A DNA stretch of 64,000 nucleotides from Triplophysa rosa (taxonomy: Eukaryota; Chordata; Actinopteri; Cypriniformes; Nemacheilidae), in contig NC_079897.1 in assembly GCF_024868665.1 (NCBI RefSeq), forward strand, positions 2,215,133-2,279,132, in the 5' to 3' direction. The stretch's first letter is position 1, and each line of letters starts with the position of its first letter. The translations under genes were made by a program, and so were the position numbers. The notes below the pieces were generated by a model. The model made no database searches. It was given only the letters and a program-made list of their open reading frames with translations, and was not told the origin of the DNA. This document shows positions 47,334-60,395 of this stretch, piece by piece.

Positions 47334-48344
47334 ACCCACTTTTCACACTTCAATCAGATCCTACTAGACAAAAAGTCCCACCCATTTATTTCGTTGACTG
47401 AAAGGCCCAAGACGGGATTCACACGGGCTCCTACATCCTCACATCATTTCATTCAGTTGAGCAAGTGGGAAAAATCCAATTCCTGGGACATGATTGTGAT
47501 CTGAGATGCCACGTTCCCAATTGGATTGGATTGGATACAGCCATGGATATCCAAACCCAACCATTTATGTCCGTGTCACAGGGAACAGGGTTTCGTATGA
47601 CAGCGTTCATAAATCTGCGTGGCCTCTCGTCCCGGCACTAATTAAAGTCTGGAATCGCCGGCACGCTGTGTATTATCCCGACTCCTAATGAACAATCTGC
47701 TCCTTGATTTTGCCTGATTGATCTTCACCTTTTCATTCGAGTGGCTCACCTCATTAACTGTGTATTCTCTAGAACCCTCGGCCGCCTTTCACATTATTCG
47801 GCCGCCACATGCCTGACCGCTGTAATTAGACGGGAACATAATAGAGAGTATTCTTCATCAGCCGGACACAATGAGATCTTACCTGCTCCCTTCTGATCAG
47901 CACGCGAGCGTCGCCGCCTGTCGCTGTGGATTTAGAGAAGGGGGCTGATTGAAAGAGCGGCCGCGGCTGAACGTGTTCATTCTCTGCCTGCCAGTTGAAA
48001 CATTGGCTTCTCATGATGAGATGAAGCCCATTTATGTCTTTTATTTATTTATTTCGGAGCAGAAGTAATCTACTGCGCTCTTAATTGGGTCTTTTTCTAC
48101 TTTCTGCCAAACAACCGAGGAATGATGAAGTGCGTGAATGAGAGGGAGTTTATAACAGCATTTGTTGTGTCCAGAGTATTGTCTTCAGATGCACACGAGG
48201 AAAAAAAGAAAGATACCCATAATAAACGTAGAACGCGTGGATTCAAAACATTTCTTTTGTGACTAAGTTCATATGTGTTAGCTTGAATTCCACATGAATC
48301 ATATTGCACAACAGTAGGCCTACATAAAACATTCAGCATTCTGG

Positions 48345-48390
48345 AGGTCATTTAGCAGATGCTTTCATCTAAGGCGACTTACAAAAGTTT
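48345..48390 (-). repeat. SINE 3'-tail fragment
   Basis: The minus strand gives GTAAGTCGCCTTAGATGAAA then GCATCTGCTAAATGACC, the canonical tail without a head. Confidence 0.7.
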
Positions 48391-48420
48391 TTAGCATTTT
48401 GTTACAGACATACACACAAC

Positions 48421-48447
48421 GAGAGAGAGAGAGAGAGAGAGAGAGAG
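48421..48447. repeat. GA microsatellite
   Basis: About 13 uninterrupted GA units. Confidence 0.9.
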
Positions 48448-48827
48448 CAAAGGAGAGGGTTTATTTTAAATGAAATATAAAATAAGAGCAAATAGTAAGC
48501 GAAATGTGAAACAGAACACAGTATGCAAACAAATAAATATTTTAAATACGCCTTTGTTTTGCATTTTAAATTCAAATTGAATTATGATTCTAGACCTGCA
48601 TGAAAAAATAATGTATCATTTAGTATTTACTATAGACGGCTTTAGCGGCAACATCATAAACAAACGTTATGTGGCACAAACTCAACTTCCAGTAGACCCA
48701 AAGAATCAATAATTGTTAATACAATTATTATACGATAAAATATTCATGTCAAAAATTGACATTCATATAAATATAAAATAAATAGTTATACATATTTAGG
48801 CGTGTGCGTCCGATCGAACCGTCTAGT

Positions 48828-48935
48828 AAACTGTAGTAAAATTCATAGATGCTACAGTAAACATTCAAGTTTACTACAGTATACAATTTACTACAGGTTA
48901 CTATAGTAAATACTGTAGTATACGCCTAGTGAAGT
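48828..48935. repeat. TACTGTAGTA-rich palindromic repeat
   Basis: Repeated TAGTAAA, CTACAGT and ACTGTAGTA in both orientations. Probably the end of a DNA transposon. Boundaries are uncertain. Confidence 0.4.
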
Positions 48936-49412
48936 ATTTTTCATGTAAGGATGTAAACAAAATTGGCTCATTTTACTTTGGCTCATTTGTGTCACTTAAC
49001 AATTCAAGTTCATTGCATTGTGGGATTATATTAGACGCCAATATTTCACTATATTTTAGTATGAACATTACACTTTCAATTATGTGAAGGGCTCCTGACA
49101 TTATGAAACAGACTTTAGTGCTTTCTATAAAAACTGTTTCTGAATCAGTCTATGTGACTATAATGCAAAGATGAAGCATGCAAGGGCTTATGAGCATCTC
49201 TCATGAACATAAATAACTGATAGAATTACGCACTTTAAAAGAAAGGTATATTAGACCTCTGTGGCGCTGGTGTATGCTGCACACGGGCAAGATGAGTAAA
49301 TACAAGAAATACATCAACACACGAATGAAATCTGATGTTTGTGCAGTGTTGTGCTCCTCTTCTGATCACGCGTCTCTCATCCTAGCTTTCAGTGAGCACT
49401 CGTTCAGCAGAA

Positions 49413-49557
49413 ATGGGCTGCGGGTTGAGGAAGTTCCGTCAGACGGAAGACAACAGTCCGGGAAAGATCTACTCCACCCTCAAAAGGCCGCAGGTGGAGA
49501 CCAAGACTGGGGTCGCACACACGTACCAGCACTTGGACTTCCTGGTGGGGAAAGATG
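49413..49557 (+). CDS. rftn1: rftn1 (raftlin) first coding exon
   Basis: The plus-strand frame from ATG 49413 reads MGCGLRKFRQTEDNSPGKIY, then STLKRPQVETKTGVAHTYQH and LDFLVGKD, ending phase 1 at the GTAAGA donor (49558). The N-terminus MGCGL and the block IYSTLKRPQVETK are hallmarks of raftlin-1. Gly2 fits N-myristoylation and Cys3 palmitoylation, which anchor the protein to lipid rafts, where it supports B-cell and T-cell receptor signalling and TLR uptake in mammals. A likely acceptor (CTTTCAG) ends at 49392, leaving about 20 bases of leader. Starting at the in-frame GTG at 49392 instead would destroy the acylation site. Later exons are outside the window. Raftlin-2 is less likely by sequence. 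Confidence 0.93.
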
Positions 49558-50747
49558 GTAAGAGACCTTTAGTTCTAATGTCTCAGTGTGAACATCTTCA
49601 GATTTGCATTCAAAGTTTTTCAGAAACAAAAGTTTTTCCAGTAAAAAAATGGAGAAATATTGATTTAATGGTAAACAAGGGTTATTTAATAACTAATGTA
49701 GAGGTTAAATTTCAACCCTGTTACCAACTTTCCAGTCTTCTTTTATTTTAAACTTGGTACATATTTATTTGATGTTTGTTGTTAGAATCACAAGCCTTAA
49801 ATCAAGTTATTAATAAGTGAAAAATACAAAATCAAATATATTAGGGTTTTACATTTACATGACACAAACGGTTGTAACGGAGTTGAAACCGTCACATAAA
49901 ATAGATCACCATTTTCTAAAAAAATAAATTTTTTAAGAGTTTTAGGTTCTGAATAGTTTTATCCTCTTCATGAGATAAACCCAAAATGTTCAGTTAAAGC
50001 ATAATCCGAGAGAAACTTTCAAATTCAGGCAATAGCACAAAGAGATTCTTCAGAAACGTTCCTCCATTCTTAGCTACCTAACAAATCCCCAAAGTGATGA
50101 CACATGCAAATAACAAACCTAAATCCTCCCAGAATTCTCAGTGTGATTCACAGCTGCCTGGTAATTCCACAGTTGATGTTTCCAGAGCGTTGTCAGGTGC
50201 AGGGTGGGGTGTCTGCGAGACGCTGGAACCTGCCGACTGTGAGGTGGCTAATGGAGGAAGCTCCAGAGGGTCTTGGCTAAATATATCTGTCAGTGTTGTT
50301 ATTTCTCACGAGCTCAACTCGAGTTGAGTCTTCTTGCCGGGTGTTGAGATGCAGTGTGAGCCAGAAGTGTCAGTGACATTTTAGCCCAGCAGATGAGAAT
50401 AATCCTGTAATGCTGAGGTCTGTCCGTGAGTACAAACTCACATCTGTCTCTATCCTCCTCTTTGCTTCATATGAGGAAGATGACTGTGGCGCCATGATTT
50501 TCCTATAATCACTTCAGTTGACTATTTTCTGTTGAATCCACTAATCCGTACGTTAGGCTACTGCTTGAAAACTGGGAGATATATCAGATTATGGAGGTAA
50601 CGTGAGTTGAAATGAGTTTGACTCTTCAGTGCCCCGCTTACACAAACCCATCCCTGCAAGAATTCTTCAAGATCGAAGTGGGCAACCCCACATTACATAA
50701 TGACTCCTCATTGAACATCAAATGCTCAATTACGTTTTCATTGCAGT

Positions 50748-50874
50748 ATGCATTTGGCAGACCTTACATTGCATTATCCTATACATTTTGTTTCTAAGTA
50801 TATGTGCAATCCCCTGGGATCGAACCCACGACCCACGTGGTTAGCGCCATGCTCTTACCACTGAGCTACAGGAA
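50748..50874 (-). repeat. tRNA-derived SINE
   Basis: The minus strand opens CCTGTAGCTCAGTGGTAAGA (A box), then GGTTCGATCCC (B box), then GGGGATTGCACATATACTTA and a shortened tail CTGCCAAATGC. Head, body and tail are in the right order, with a deletion in the tail. Confidence 0.88.
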
Positions 50875-50929
50875 AGCAATTAACAATAACAATATATTTA
50901 ATAACAATAATATATTTATCTTTTCTTGT

Positions 50930-51570
50930 ATACCTTACTATAAGTATTAAATATACAAATATCAATTTAGTAGTGTACTTGCAAGTGTACCATCTCAGTA
51001 CTACTCGGGACTAAATTTGGCCCACTTTTAGTTTGTAAAAATAAACTTTTAAGTGTACTTAATGTAGCATTAGTAAACTTGAAGTACACTACTAGGTTAC
51101 TAGTAGTGGTTTGTACTGCAACTATACTACAAGTGAACTTAAAGGTATGCTAACAGTTTAATAGTTCAATACAATTTTTTTTTTAAGTACACTTTGAATT
51201 ATACTCTCGAACCTTTTACCGCAGGAACACTTTTAAGTTTACTGTAAGTGAATGTAACATTAAACTTACAGAATATATTGTTCTATATTATTTACATTGT
51301 TACAAATAAACTTGAACATGTAAGATATATAAAAGTATTTAATAGGCTATTTAGTCAAGAGTAAATCCAACACAGCAACAACAAGCCAAGTATACTTAGA
51401 ATACTTCATTTTACCTTTAAGTTCATCTTCTTCAAGTATAGATAAATATAAACATACTTGTCGGTCAGTACACTTCATTTTCAAGTATACTATATTTAGA
51501 AGTACATAAAATGCAGACTGAAAGTACACTTTCTTATTTTTAGTTTAGCAAGTATAGCATACTTACATAA
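50930..51570. repeat. AAGTACACT-rich repeat
   Basis: AAGTRTACTT and its complement occur many times. Ends such as GCAAGTATAGCATACTTAC suggest an old transposon, but edges and superfamily are unclear. Confidence 0.45.
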
Positions 51571-53082
51571 GCTTCTCTCGGCTTTTTTTGAGCCACAGGC
51601 AATGCGCACCTTAAATAAATGACCAGTAAACAGATATTATAGCAGGTGCAAATCCCTCACAGTGTTTTACAGCAAAACTGTTGATAAATAGTTATGTTTA
51701 AAATGTTTTAATGTGTGACCTTCTAATAAATAATTGAGTCATCTGTCTTAGTGTTTGTGGATCAGGGCCCTTGCTAGTGGCTGATCTACATCATAGGGAA
51801 CTATAGAGTAGACTAAGAAAAAAATCCTGATACCTCCAATGCCAAATCAATGTCATGGAAGTATAGACAGACATTTCAGATGCAGGTTATGATCATAACA
51901 GACCAGGGTTGGTATAGAAGTGTCCCGTATGACCTTGAATTGTGCAGTGTTGGCAAGTGTGCACTACACATAAGAACTCTGTTATGTTTAGGAGTATTGG
52001 CCCATATCTCACAGTTTCTTCATTGTGCCTCATTTCTCCGCACTGCTTCTATTCTATTATTGCAAATATATTACTATTCATAAAAGAGAAGTTGCACAGC
52101 ACTTTAAAGGAGGGGGGGGGAATGAGCAGCAAATGTTTCATCTACACGAAGAAGACAATAAAGTTCCTCATGCTCGACTGCATCAGCTAGCTTAATGTTC
52201 CCTGACGCTGCGCACGTGGAAACGTTAGATTGCACATTTGTTAATCGCCTCAATCGAATTTATGCTTCAAAACGTTATGAATGTAAGAGCCAGGAATTGT
52301 GTTGAATTCTCAGATATATTAGAGGTCGACCCATCTATCCGTTTTAAGATGTTGTGATGAAATTGCGACACGCACCAGATGTTGTAATTACGAAGGAGTC
52401 GAGCACCGAGCGGGCCGAGCTATGCATTTAATTGACTGCTTTGATTGCACAGTTAAGATAAATGACAGACGAGATCTCTTTAACATGTTGGTTTTCTTCT
52501 AAATGCCATTAGAATCGAATGGATTTGTGTGTAAAGTGCTAACGTGTCATGTAAATGTTTCATACTGTGCTCACATTTGCCAAGATATCACAGCAAGATG
52601 AATGTCAAACAGCGCAATACAAACTTAAACATTTCATTTTGAATTCAACGAAAATGAATCGAGACTGAAGATTTCATTCCCTGCTTAAAAGACTTAAAAG
52701 ACCAGCATGTGGTTCACCAGCAAAACTGTTGATACAACACAATCTCATGGCAACTATTACACGTTTTAGCGTTTAATTACAAATCATTTTACAATCTCTT
52801 TTGTACGTTTTTGGGTGGCTTTTAGGTTTGGTGTTGGGGTGGACATTTATGCTTGCGTTTGACTCATATCATACTAAGGCTGTCACGATACCACGTTTTT
52901 CCGTGGCCAAAATACTTTATGGAAACTATTTAAGCGTGATATCTAACACCATTTTTGTAATCAAATCTATGCTGCCAACAGTCATCTTTAATTTGACATT
53001 TTGTCTTTTATTTGGCCAATGAATCACAATGAAAATACAAACGTACGGCGGCAGAGAAAGAGCTCAAAAACTGTTGTTTGCC

Positions 53083-53742
53083 TTAAAGGGACAGTTCACC
53101 CAAAATGAAAATTCTGTTATCATTTACTCACCCTCATACTTTTCCAAACCTGTATACATTTCTTTCTTCTGCTGAACATAAAGGAAGATATTTGGAAGAA
53201 TGTCAGTACACTGCAAAAAATGACTTTCTTACTTAGTCTTTTTTTCTTGTTTTCCAGTAAAAATGTCTAAAAATTATCTTGAATTAAGGTTGACCTTTTT
53301 CTTAGTCACTCAATTCAAGATTATTTTTCTTACCCCATTGGCAGATTTTTTTTGCTTGTTTTAAGCACAAATTCACTGAAATTTCATATTTTTTACTAAA
53401 AACAAGACTTATTTTCTTAGGTCAGTTTGCTCGTCAAGAAAATGCATCTTGAATCAAGAATTTGTAGACATTTTTACCTGAAAATAAGAAAAAAAGACTT
53501 GGTAAGAAAGTCATTTTTTGCAGTGTAACCAAACAGATCCCCATTTACTGCCGAAGTAGGGAAAATACGTACAGTAAATACCATGGGAGTCAATGGGGGA
53601 TGAGATCTGGTTGGTTACGGACATACTTACAAATATCTTCCTTTGTGTTTACCAGAACAAAGAAATGTATACAGGTTTGGAACAACCTGAAGGCGAGTAA
53701 ATGATGACAGAACTTTCATTTTTGGGTGAACTGTCCCTTTAA
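53083..53742. mobile_element. Middle element: TTAA foldback MITE
   Basis: TTAAAGGGACAGTTCACC and GGTGAACTGTCCCTTTAA, with TTAA at both edges. It is itself split by 53209-53525. Confidence 0.9.
53209..53525. mobile_element. Innermost element: CACTGCAAAAAATG TIR MITE
   Basis: Starts CACTGCAAAAAATGACTTTC and ends GAAAGTCATTTTTTGCAGTG, with TA on both outer sides. The ends resemble CACTA (EnSpm)-like MITEs of fish. Confidence 0.9.
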
Positions 53743-56501
53743 GGCAAACATTTTTTGCAATATTACAACGTGTATAATTAGAACAATATTGCGGTTTTTA
53801 ATATCACGGTTGTTTTCGATACCTGTACATTGTGACACTCCTAATTTATACATTTTTATATGATCCGTATTGTACAAATTCATACAAAATGATCTCCTGC
53901 ACCTCATGCATCCAAAACAAAACGTATACTGGTGACCAGCCAGTATGACGTACTAATGACTTGTACAGAATTACACAGAATGATTTCTGTGTTAGTTGCG
54001 ATTTTGCCTAAAGCCGTAAACATCCAACTTGGTTGTGTTTTTTCAGTACTGGCGTACAAAGAAACACCCTGCGAAGCAGGAGAATGGCTCTCATATTAAG
54101 TTATGTGACAAAAAACCCATCACACGAAAAACACCAGTGCTGTGCTTAAGATGCCCGGCACGTTTTGTTGCTTCTCTCAAATACGATTTCAAATGCTTAA
54201 AATGTCAAGAGGAACAGAAAAAGAAAACGGACTTATCCAAGGCTCCTCGGCCACACATCGTCCTTGAAGTGTATATGCATAGATGCACACGCCCCTGATA
54301 GAATCACCAAGCGGGTCTGGGTATTAAAACACAACACCTTATATCTTCATTCAGTCTGTCGTTCAATGGCTCACGGAGGCCGACGCATGAAGCGGCAGAG
54401 CTGCGGGGAGGCTAAAACGGTTCCGCTGAGGTTAAAGGGAGGCAGAACGTGTATTTGTGTAGCGGATTAGAGCAGGTGGATGCAGAATCTGCTTTTATCC
54501 CGCAGCCAAGCAGCGTGAAAATTGAGACGGCGGGAGTCACATTCAGGAGAATTCACAGTCATTTGCTCCCCTGCATTACCTTTCTTCATTTCATCCTCAA
54601 CAACTGCCACAGTCCTGATGAGTTCAGGCCCCGGTCCCTCAATCTCACACGAGAGCCGCAGTTCAACCGCAGTCTGTGAAATGGAGGTTCTCTGTTGTTA
54701 GGTTAAGGGCTCCTGAACAAAGGCAGGTGAACCTCGATTACATTTCTCTCTAATGGCGGAGACTCTAAGCTTCTCAGCGAGATGCAATAAACATCATATA
54801 GAGCATTTGCGTTCCACATTTAAAGTCTATAAAGACACCGACAATGAGTCGGTTTACAAGCAAACGCATTGACACAATATGATACTTTACTACTAGTGTT
54901 GACACACTTACCTGAATTTGTTTCTCGCAATCGATGCATAAATGCTTAAAATTAGTTCCATAGAAATTTCATTTTTTTGTGGCTACAGTACATAGATTTT
55001 TTATACAAAACATCTCATTTCTTTTCATAGATTTACACATTTTTAATGAATGAGTTAAAAAGTGAGGAAGAAATGTTCCAATAACGTGCAGCACATTGTA
55101 CATGAGACAAGTCACCTGGGGATAAACTCCAACATATGACAAATGTCATTTCATTTGATAGATTTATACACGAGTGTTTATGAACACAAAAAGCGAGTAC
55201 ATTTAACAACAATGTGCTGCAAACAGTACATGGGTTTGCCTTTAAATCCGGCCAGCAACCAGATCTGCTTTAGTGGTTTATCCATGATATTCTAATGTAA
55301 AGGACTGCGCTTGAAATGCCCTTTCTGCAAATAAAGAACAAAACAAGGCTAAAGTTATTGTTCTTTCGCAACACATATTCATCGTCATCAACCTCAGAAG
55401 AAAAATAAATACTAAACTAACATTTTTTGTTTATTCTTTTAATAAGGATTCTTCAACCCTGTTACCCCTTGGACGTGGGGTAAAATGGGACGTGTCAGTC
55501 TGGAATTTGTAACTATTTTACAAGGTGGCTAATGCGAATGAAAATGTATGATTATTAGCAAAGAAACACCACCCATAAACCGTCACTGGCACCAAAGTAA
55601 ATCATACTAAGACAATTGAGATACAACGTATAAATTCATAGGAAATTACCACGATATAAAATAATTACGAATTGCTGTGGGATTGTGTTGGACGTGTATG
55701 TTTGGCATTTGGTCAATTTTTTCTTTAAAAAAAGTGTGAAAAAACGAATTAAAACCATGCCGTAATCGGTAACAGGGATGAAAATTGAGCTTAAAAGAAG
55801 ATTCAACTCTGTACCCGGCGAGCTAGTCTGTGCCAAAATGTGGGATTAGTGGTGATCTTGCGGTATAGGTGTCATATCAGTATGAAGTCTGCGTGAACGC
55901 AAGACGTGGCGAGCGTGTGCTGACATCTTCCCCGTCAACAGGAAGTGCAGATCTCTGCAAACTTCCTTCCTCTCTGTCGACACAGCGAGAGTCAATGCTC
56001 TGCTCGCTGTAACATGTCTCACATTACAGACTGCTTGTAAGGCAAGAAATGAATCTTACTCTGCTCAACGTCTTTCCTGCGTCAGGCGCCGGCATCTAAA
56101 ACGCTTTTTCTCCAGTAAAATCTCAGAGTAAAGCACATTTATTGCTAACCATCTTCACTTTTTTGCCAGTCTGGGAAATAGGCCGTCTCTGCATTGATCT
56201 GCCTGGCGGTGCTTTGATAAAGCTGGTTTGCTTCAAGGTGTTAAGGTGGACACGTTTGGCATCGGTCCTCGGCTTCTGCTTTACATCACAGCATCTGTTC
56301 TTGTGTCGCTGCTAGAGAAACACACTCAACTCTCACATGCCTGTTGTCTCAGATCAACATCACTGTCATCTCAAAGCAGCCGTATTGATTTTACCGACGT
56401 GCAATCATCAGGTTTGCAGTGCTAAACAAAATAGATTTAACAGAAGACCGCTGTCTCTCCATGTGTTCACGACAGTGTCAAATAAAGATATGAATGTAGA
56501 T

Positions 56502-56947
56502 TTAAAGGAACAGTTCACCATTAAATGTTCTGGATTTGTTAACCCACCCTCGTGCCGTTTGAAGATTTTTGATGTCCGGGGAATCCCAAAGCAAATACAT
56601 TGCAGGTTTTTTAAGCTCTCCTCCATGCAACAAAAGCTGCAACAATAAAGAATCAAAGCCAAAGAGGTCATGTGTAACCGTGACAGTTTTGGAGTTGTGA
56701 TGGTTTGTCTTGTGTTTTACAACATTTCCCCGGTACAACAGCACTAAGACAAAATATACGTATCAATGTTCAAATATAATATTTATTCATAAAAAATATT
56801 GAATTAAACATTTCTTCTCATCAGACAAACTGTATGCTTATAATACACTAATTCATTTTTTTCTCATTTTTTGATGCATTCATTTCTCACAAGATGTAGA
56901 ATAAATGATGACAACATTTACATTTTTTTGGTGAGCTGTTCCTTTAA
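56502..56947. mobile_element. TTAA-type MITE, diverged family
   Basis: TTAAAGGAACAGTTCACCAT start and GGTGAGCTGTTCCTTTAA end. The interior differs from the other foldback copies. Confidence 0.8.
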
Positions 56948-57301
56948 ATTTCACACCTATTCTTGCAGGTGTCAGTGCTGTTTTGGAACACCTAGTGGTC
57001 ACATGAATTGAAGGTCATGAATAAAGTTCCTACCGCTCCCGGTTTGTGGATTTATTGATCTTCAGCTGTCTAAAGCCGGCTGTATTTCTTGGGCACTTGA
57101 ATAAAATCTGAAAGATCGATAATAGAACAAGACAACAGTTTAAGTCCTTTATATTATTTCAAAGCATCTTTTTCAAGAGCACCAGTACGGGTTGAACTAT
57201 CTTCTAACGTTGAGAAAGTGAGACGATACCGGCAGCTGAAGTAGAAGACATGCCACTTCTGAAGTTTAGCTTGAAAGTGACTTCAAATCAAAAGCACAAC
57301 A

Positions 57302-57347
57302 GCTGCTTTTGAAAAAAATTGAAAAAAATTGAAAAAAAATTGAAAAA
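57302..57347. repeat. TTGAAAAAAA short tandem repeat
   Basis: Four GAAAAAAATT-type units. Confidence 0.8.
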
Positions 57348-58375
57348 GCGTCTATTCATTGTGTTTGCAGGACATTCATTTATTTCTCTGATTGGAGGAT
57401 AATTAGAGTCTTTACACGCCAGTTTGGACGACAGTGAACCTTTCTGGCAGGGGATTCAGCTGCATTATCATTCAACAGTTTTCTTTCGCATCTGTGAGCT
57501 AGAAAATCGGTTGTCAGATTTGTTGTGATTACATTTGCTTTTTAAGATTTCCAAATATACCGATTTCTCATATTCCCATCCCCTAACTTGCAATTTTTGG
57601 ACTTGTAACATGTTTCCATGGATTCAGCCTCTTTGCGGAATCATGGAGCTGTTTCCATGACGATGTACCACCTGTTGTTCCGTTCCTTTTCACACGTCTG
57701 TCATGAGATGATTGGCAACCGGGAATAGCAAATTATACAGAATAATTCTTTCGTAAGAAGGGGTTGGGTCCATTGTGGCCTATTTTCAGGTCTGTACTGT
57801 AGCTACACCAAAAATACAGTGTTGTACATATTTAGTCAGACATTTCTGTCTTTTTTAGATCTAACAAGAGTGAAAATGAAGATCCAACGTTATTATCATC
57901 GGGTCGATACCGACCTATTCGGTCTCTGTGATGAGAAGACAGTTCAGCTTTAAGGCAAAGATTTAGGCGGCTTCATCATTTCCGTTGCAGAATTGAACAA
58001 GCTTCCTTGCGCATAAGAAAGAAAAAAAACTTCCTGTAAGTTGTCAGCTATTTTGAGGATGTACCCTATTTAACGCTGTCTCATGAATATTTGAGGTAAT
58101 CATGCAGGAGTCCTGTCATACAGTCATGCTGAAAGGACACGCAGATGTTTCATTGCATTTAAAGTGGCTGGTGTTCTGCATTTGACCCCGCTGCGTTCTG
58201 GTTTTAATTACACAAGGTTTGTACAGTATGTCAGATCCTGGAGACAACGTGGGAGTTCCTAAAGCTGTTTATGATCAGGATGAGGGTCTTGTTTCCTCAT
58301 ACAGTACAGCGCCACAAAGCAAAAACATATATACTGTACTTTCTTGTAGAGGTGGCTGATCTGAAATTTGACGTA

Positions 58376-58560
58376 TTAAAGGCACAGTTCAACCAAGAAT
58401 GCAAAATCTTTGACCTTTGTCTCTCCAAAAGAATGTATTCTGGAGAACGTTGGCCATTGACTTCCATTGTATGGACACAAATGCACTTCAATATATCTTC
58501 AAATACATTTCTTCAATTATCTTGTTTTATGTTTCAATTTGGTGTGGACTATCTCTTTAA
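58376..58560. mobile_element. TTAA-type MITE, diverged
   Basis: TTAAAGGCACAGTTCAACC start and GTGTGGACTATCTCTTTAA end. The CCATTGACTTCCATTGTATG core is typical of the foldback family. Confidence 0.75.
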
Positions 58561-58790
58561 CAAAATTATTGAAAAAACATGAAAATGATGAACTGCATTT
58601 GTAAATAAATTGCCATTATTGACACATCTCATGTCTTTCTAGATAATGAATCTTATGTCTTTCTTTCTTTCTTTATTTATTCATCAGATGCACACTAAAT
58701 TTCTATATTCGGAATATTCGAACGAATATTCAGAGTGATATCTAGAGATTCTGAACATTAAACTTATATTTCTTAACTTTCTGAATGTTA

Positions 58791-59741
58791 TTAAAGCCAC
58801 AATATGGAATATCTGGAAACTTTCGAAACAACAACAAAAGGCGAAGCTAAATGACGTTATGTATGAGAGTGGAATTATGGGACATGTCGTTTTCACCATC
58901 CAGAGGCGTATGGAGATCACCCATCATGTTCACGGACGAGGTAATGAAGGAATTTTATTTTATGTCATCGTAATGAATTAGCTCGCAAGAAATGTGGATT
59001 GTAATGCTACATTAGCCCGCGACTGATATTGGACTTTGTCTAATGATTTGGTAGCGTAATGCTACACAGTTTGACGTGCTTAAAACAGTCATACAGTGGT
59101 CATTTAAAAAGTAAATTGAACCCACAGCATTTACAAGTAACGTTATTGGCTACATATTTTTGTGCGACATATACTGTATTTCACAGGGTAACTGCATTCA
59201 TAACTATTCAAATAATCTGTGCATGAGTATTTCGTGTACAATAAAAAAATGTGCTTACCTGTCTATTAAAACAGATGCGAGAGCAGAGTCTCTGTCCAGT
59301 CCAAGTTGGTCGCGAAGCTCTCTCCATTTAGAAAACGCTTTTATTCATATTAAAAATGATATTAATCCTTGTTTTATTTCTTCGTTTGTCCATACGCCTG
59401 CTTGCCTCATTTAGCCTACGTTTACACTTTTTGGGGGTTTCCTTTACTCGCTAAAGAGTAATCGTGATCCATAATAACAGAACAACAGATGCTGCGTCCC
59501 AGATGCTTTGCATGTTGCCGTAGTTTCTACAACCGGAAACAGCGGATATTAAGTCACTGATATGCGACAAATACAAGGGAGACGAGGGACGGGCCATTAT
59601 TTTAAATAGGAATTTCTCTGGATTTGCACATTCTTGGGAACATTTGGGATAATGTAAGTACACAACTGCATGAAATATATCACACTGTGCAAGTGATCTT
59701 TGGATATTTCATAACAAAATTCTTCCATATTGTGGCTTTAA
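58791..59741. mobile_element. TTAA-flanked TIR element, AAAGCCACAATATGGAA ends
   Basis: TTAAAGCCACAATATGGAA on the left and TTCCATATTGTGGCTTTAA on the right are near-exact inverses with TTAA edges. 951 bp, no recognisable transposase. Confidence 0.88.
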
Positions 59742-59854
59742 TTCATACAATGACTATTAATACTGAACATAATACTGTTGAAGCTTCTTAACATTTTCCA
59801 TATACGGAGCACAAATTTATTGCATTTTCCTGTCGTCTTTTGATTGACAGTATA

Positions 59855-59966
59855 TATCGGCCCTGAACATTGGCTTTTTAACTATCGACCGATTACCGAT
59901 AGTTAAAAAATCACTTTTATCGACCGATGCCGATTATCGGCCGAAATATCGGTGTATCTCTAGTTT
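59855..59966. mobile_element. Fragment of a hAT-like element end
   Basis: Ends GGCCGAAATATCGGTGTATC then TCTAG, with clustered ATCGGCCGAT words. Only one end is present nearby. Confidence 0.55.
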
Positions 59967-60068
59967 AAAATGAACGACTAAGCAACACTTTTCTGTATAA
60001 TAAAAGTTACCACAAGCAAGATTTTCCGGGAATAAATTTGTGTATTAAATAAAAAAGTCTTAGTCCCT

Positions 60069-60395
60069 GTCACGATCCCAGTCCGTGTTTCCCCTGCGTT
60101 GGTGAACTTTTCTGTCACTTCCTGTTCTGTGCCATGTTTTGTAGTCCTTTGTAGTTTTTAGTGTTAATTAGTTCCTCCAGGTGTGTCTTGTTATCTTGTT
60201 AGTTTCTATGTATTTAAGCCCTAGTGTTTCCTTTGTTTGGGGTCGGTCTTTGTTTCATGCTTTGTTTTTGTGCCGCCGTCGTTCTGTGGATGACCTTGGT
60301 TTGTCTTTATTTCGTTAAATTCAAAACTGCACTTGGATCCGCGTCTCTGCCTGGATTACTCACCGTCACCGTCCCCCTTCCGGCAAAACCCAGAC
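60069..60395 (+). mobile_element. Possible retroelement LTR-like or tail fragment
   Basis: TGTCACGATCCC start, TATTTAAGCC box, and the phrase CACTTGGATCCGCGTCTCTG near the end resemble a common fish retroelement terminus. No adjacent coding region or direct-repeat partner. Confidence 0.35.

Larger units (their letters stand above)
38524..49412 (+). other. rftn1: rftn1 intron 1 (with short leader)
   Basis: About 10.9 kb between the probable leader exon and the first coding exon. It contains a GGTTCTTC-type element (43186-43372), a small perfect-arm hairpin (45427-45527), a foldback element (45765-46125), a dispersed repeat (47163-47333), a SINE tail (48345-48390), a GA microsatellite (48421-48447) and poly-C (about 44114-44126). 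38540-41000 and 43400-45400 show nothing I recognise. 41880-42830, 46290-47040 and 47390-48060 are repeat-poor, with homeodomain-like TAATTA or CAATTA words. Confidence 0.6.
52875..53842. mobile_element. Outermost TIR element of a three-level nest
   Basis: Left AAGGCTGTCACGATACC, right imperfect complement ending GATACCTGTACATTGTGACA. The interior is interrupted by 53083-53742. Confidence 0.6.

Noticed and set aside
54029..54298. 89-codon Cys/Lys-rich plus-strand frame with CLRCP and CLKCQ
   Set aside because: The CxxC-like spacing hinted at a zinc finger, but there are no His ligands, no partner exon and no known family.
60069..60395. Complete LTR retrotransposon or endogenous retrovirus
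   Set aside because: No gag or pol frames and no second LTR nearby. At most a fragment.
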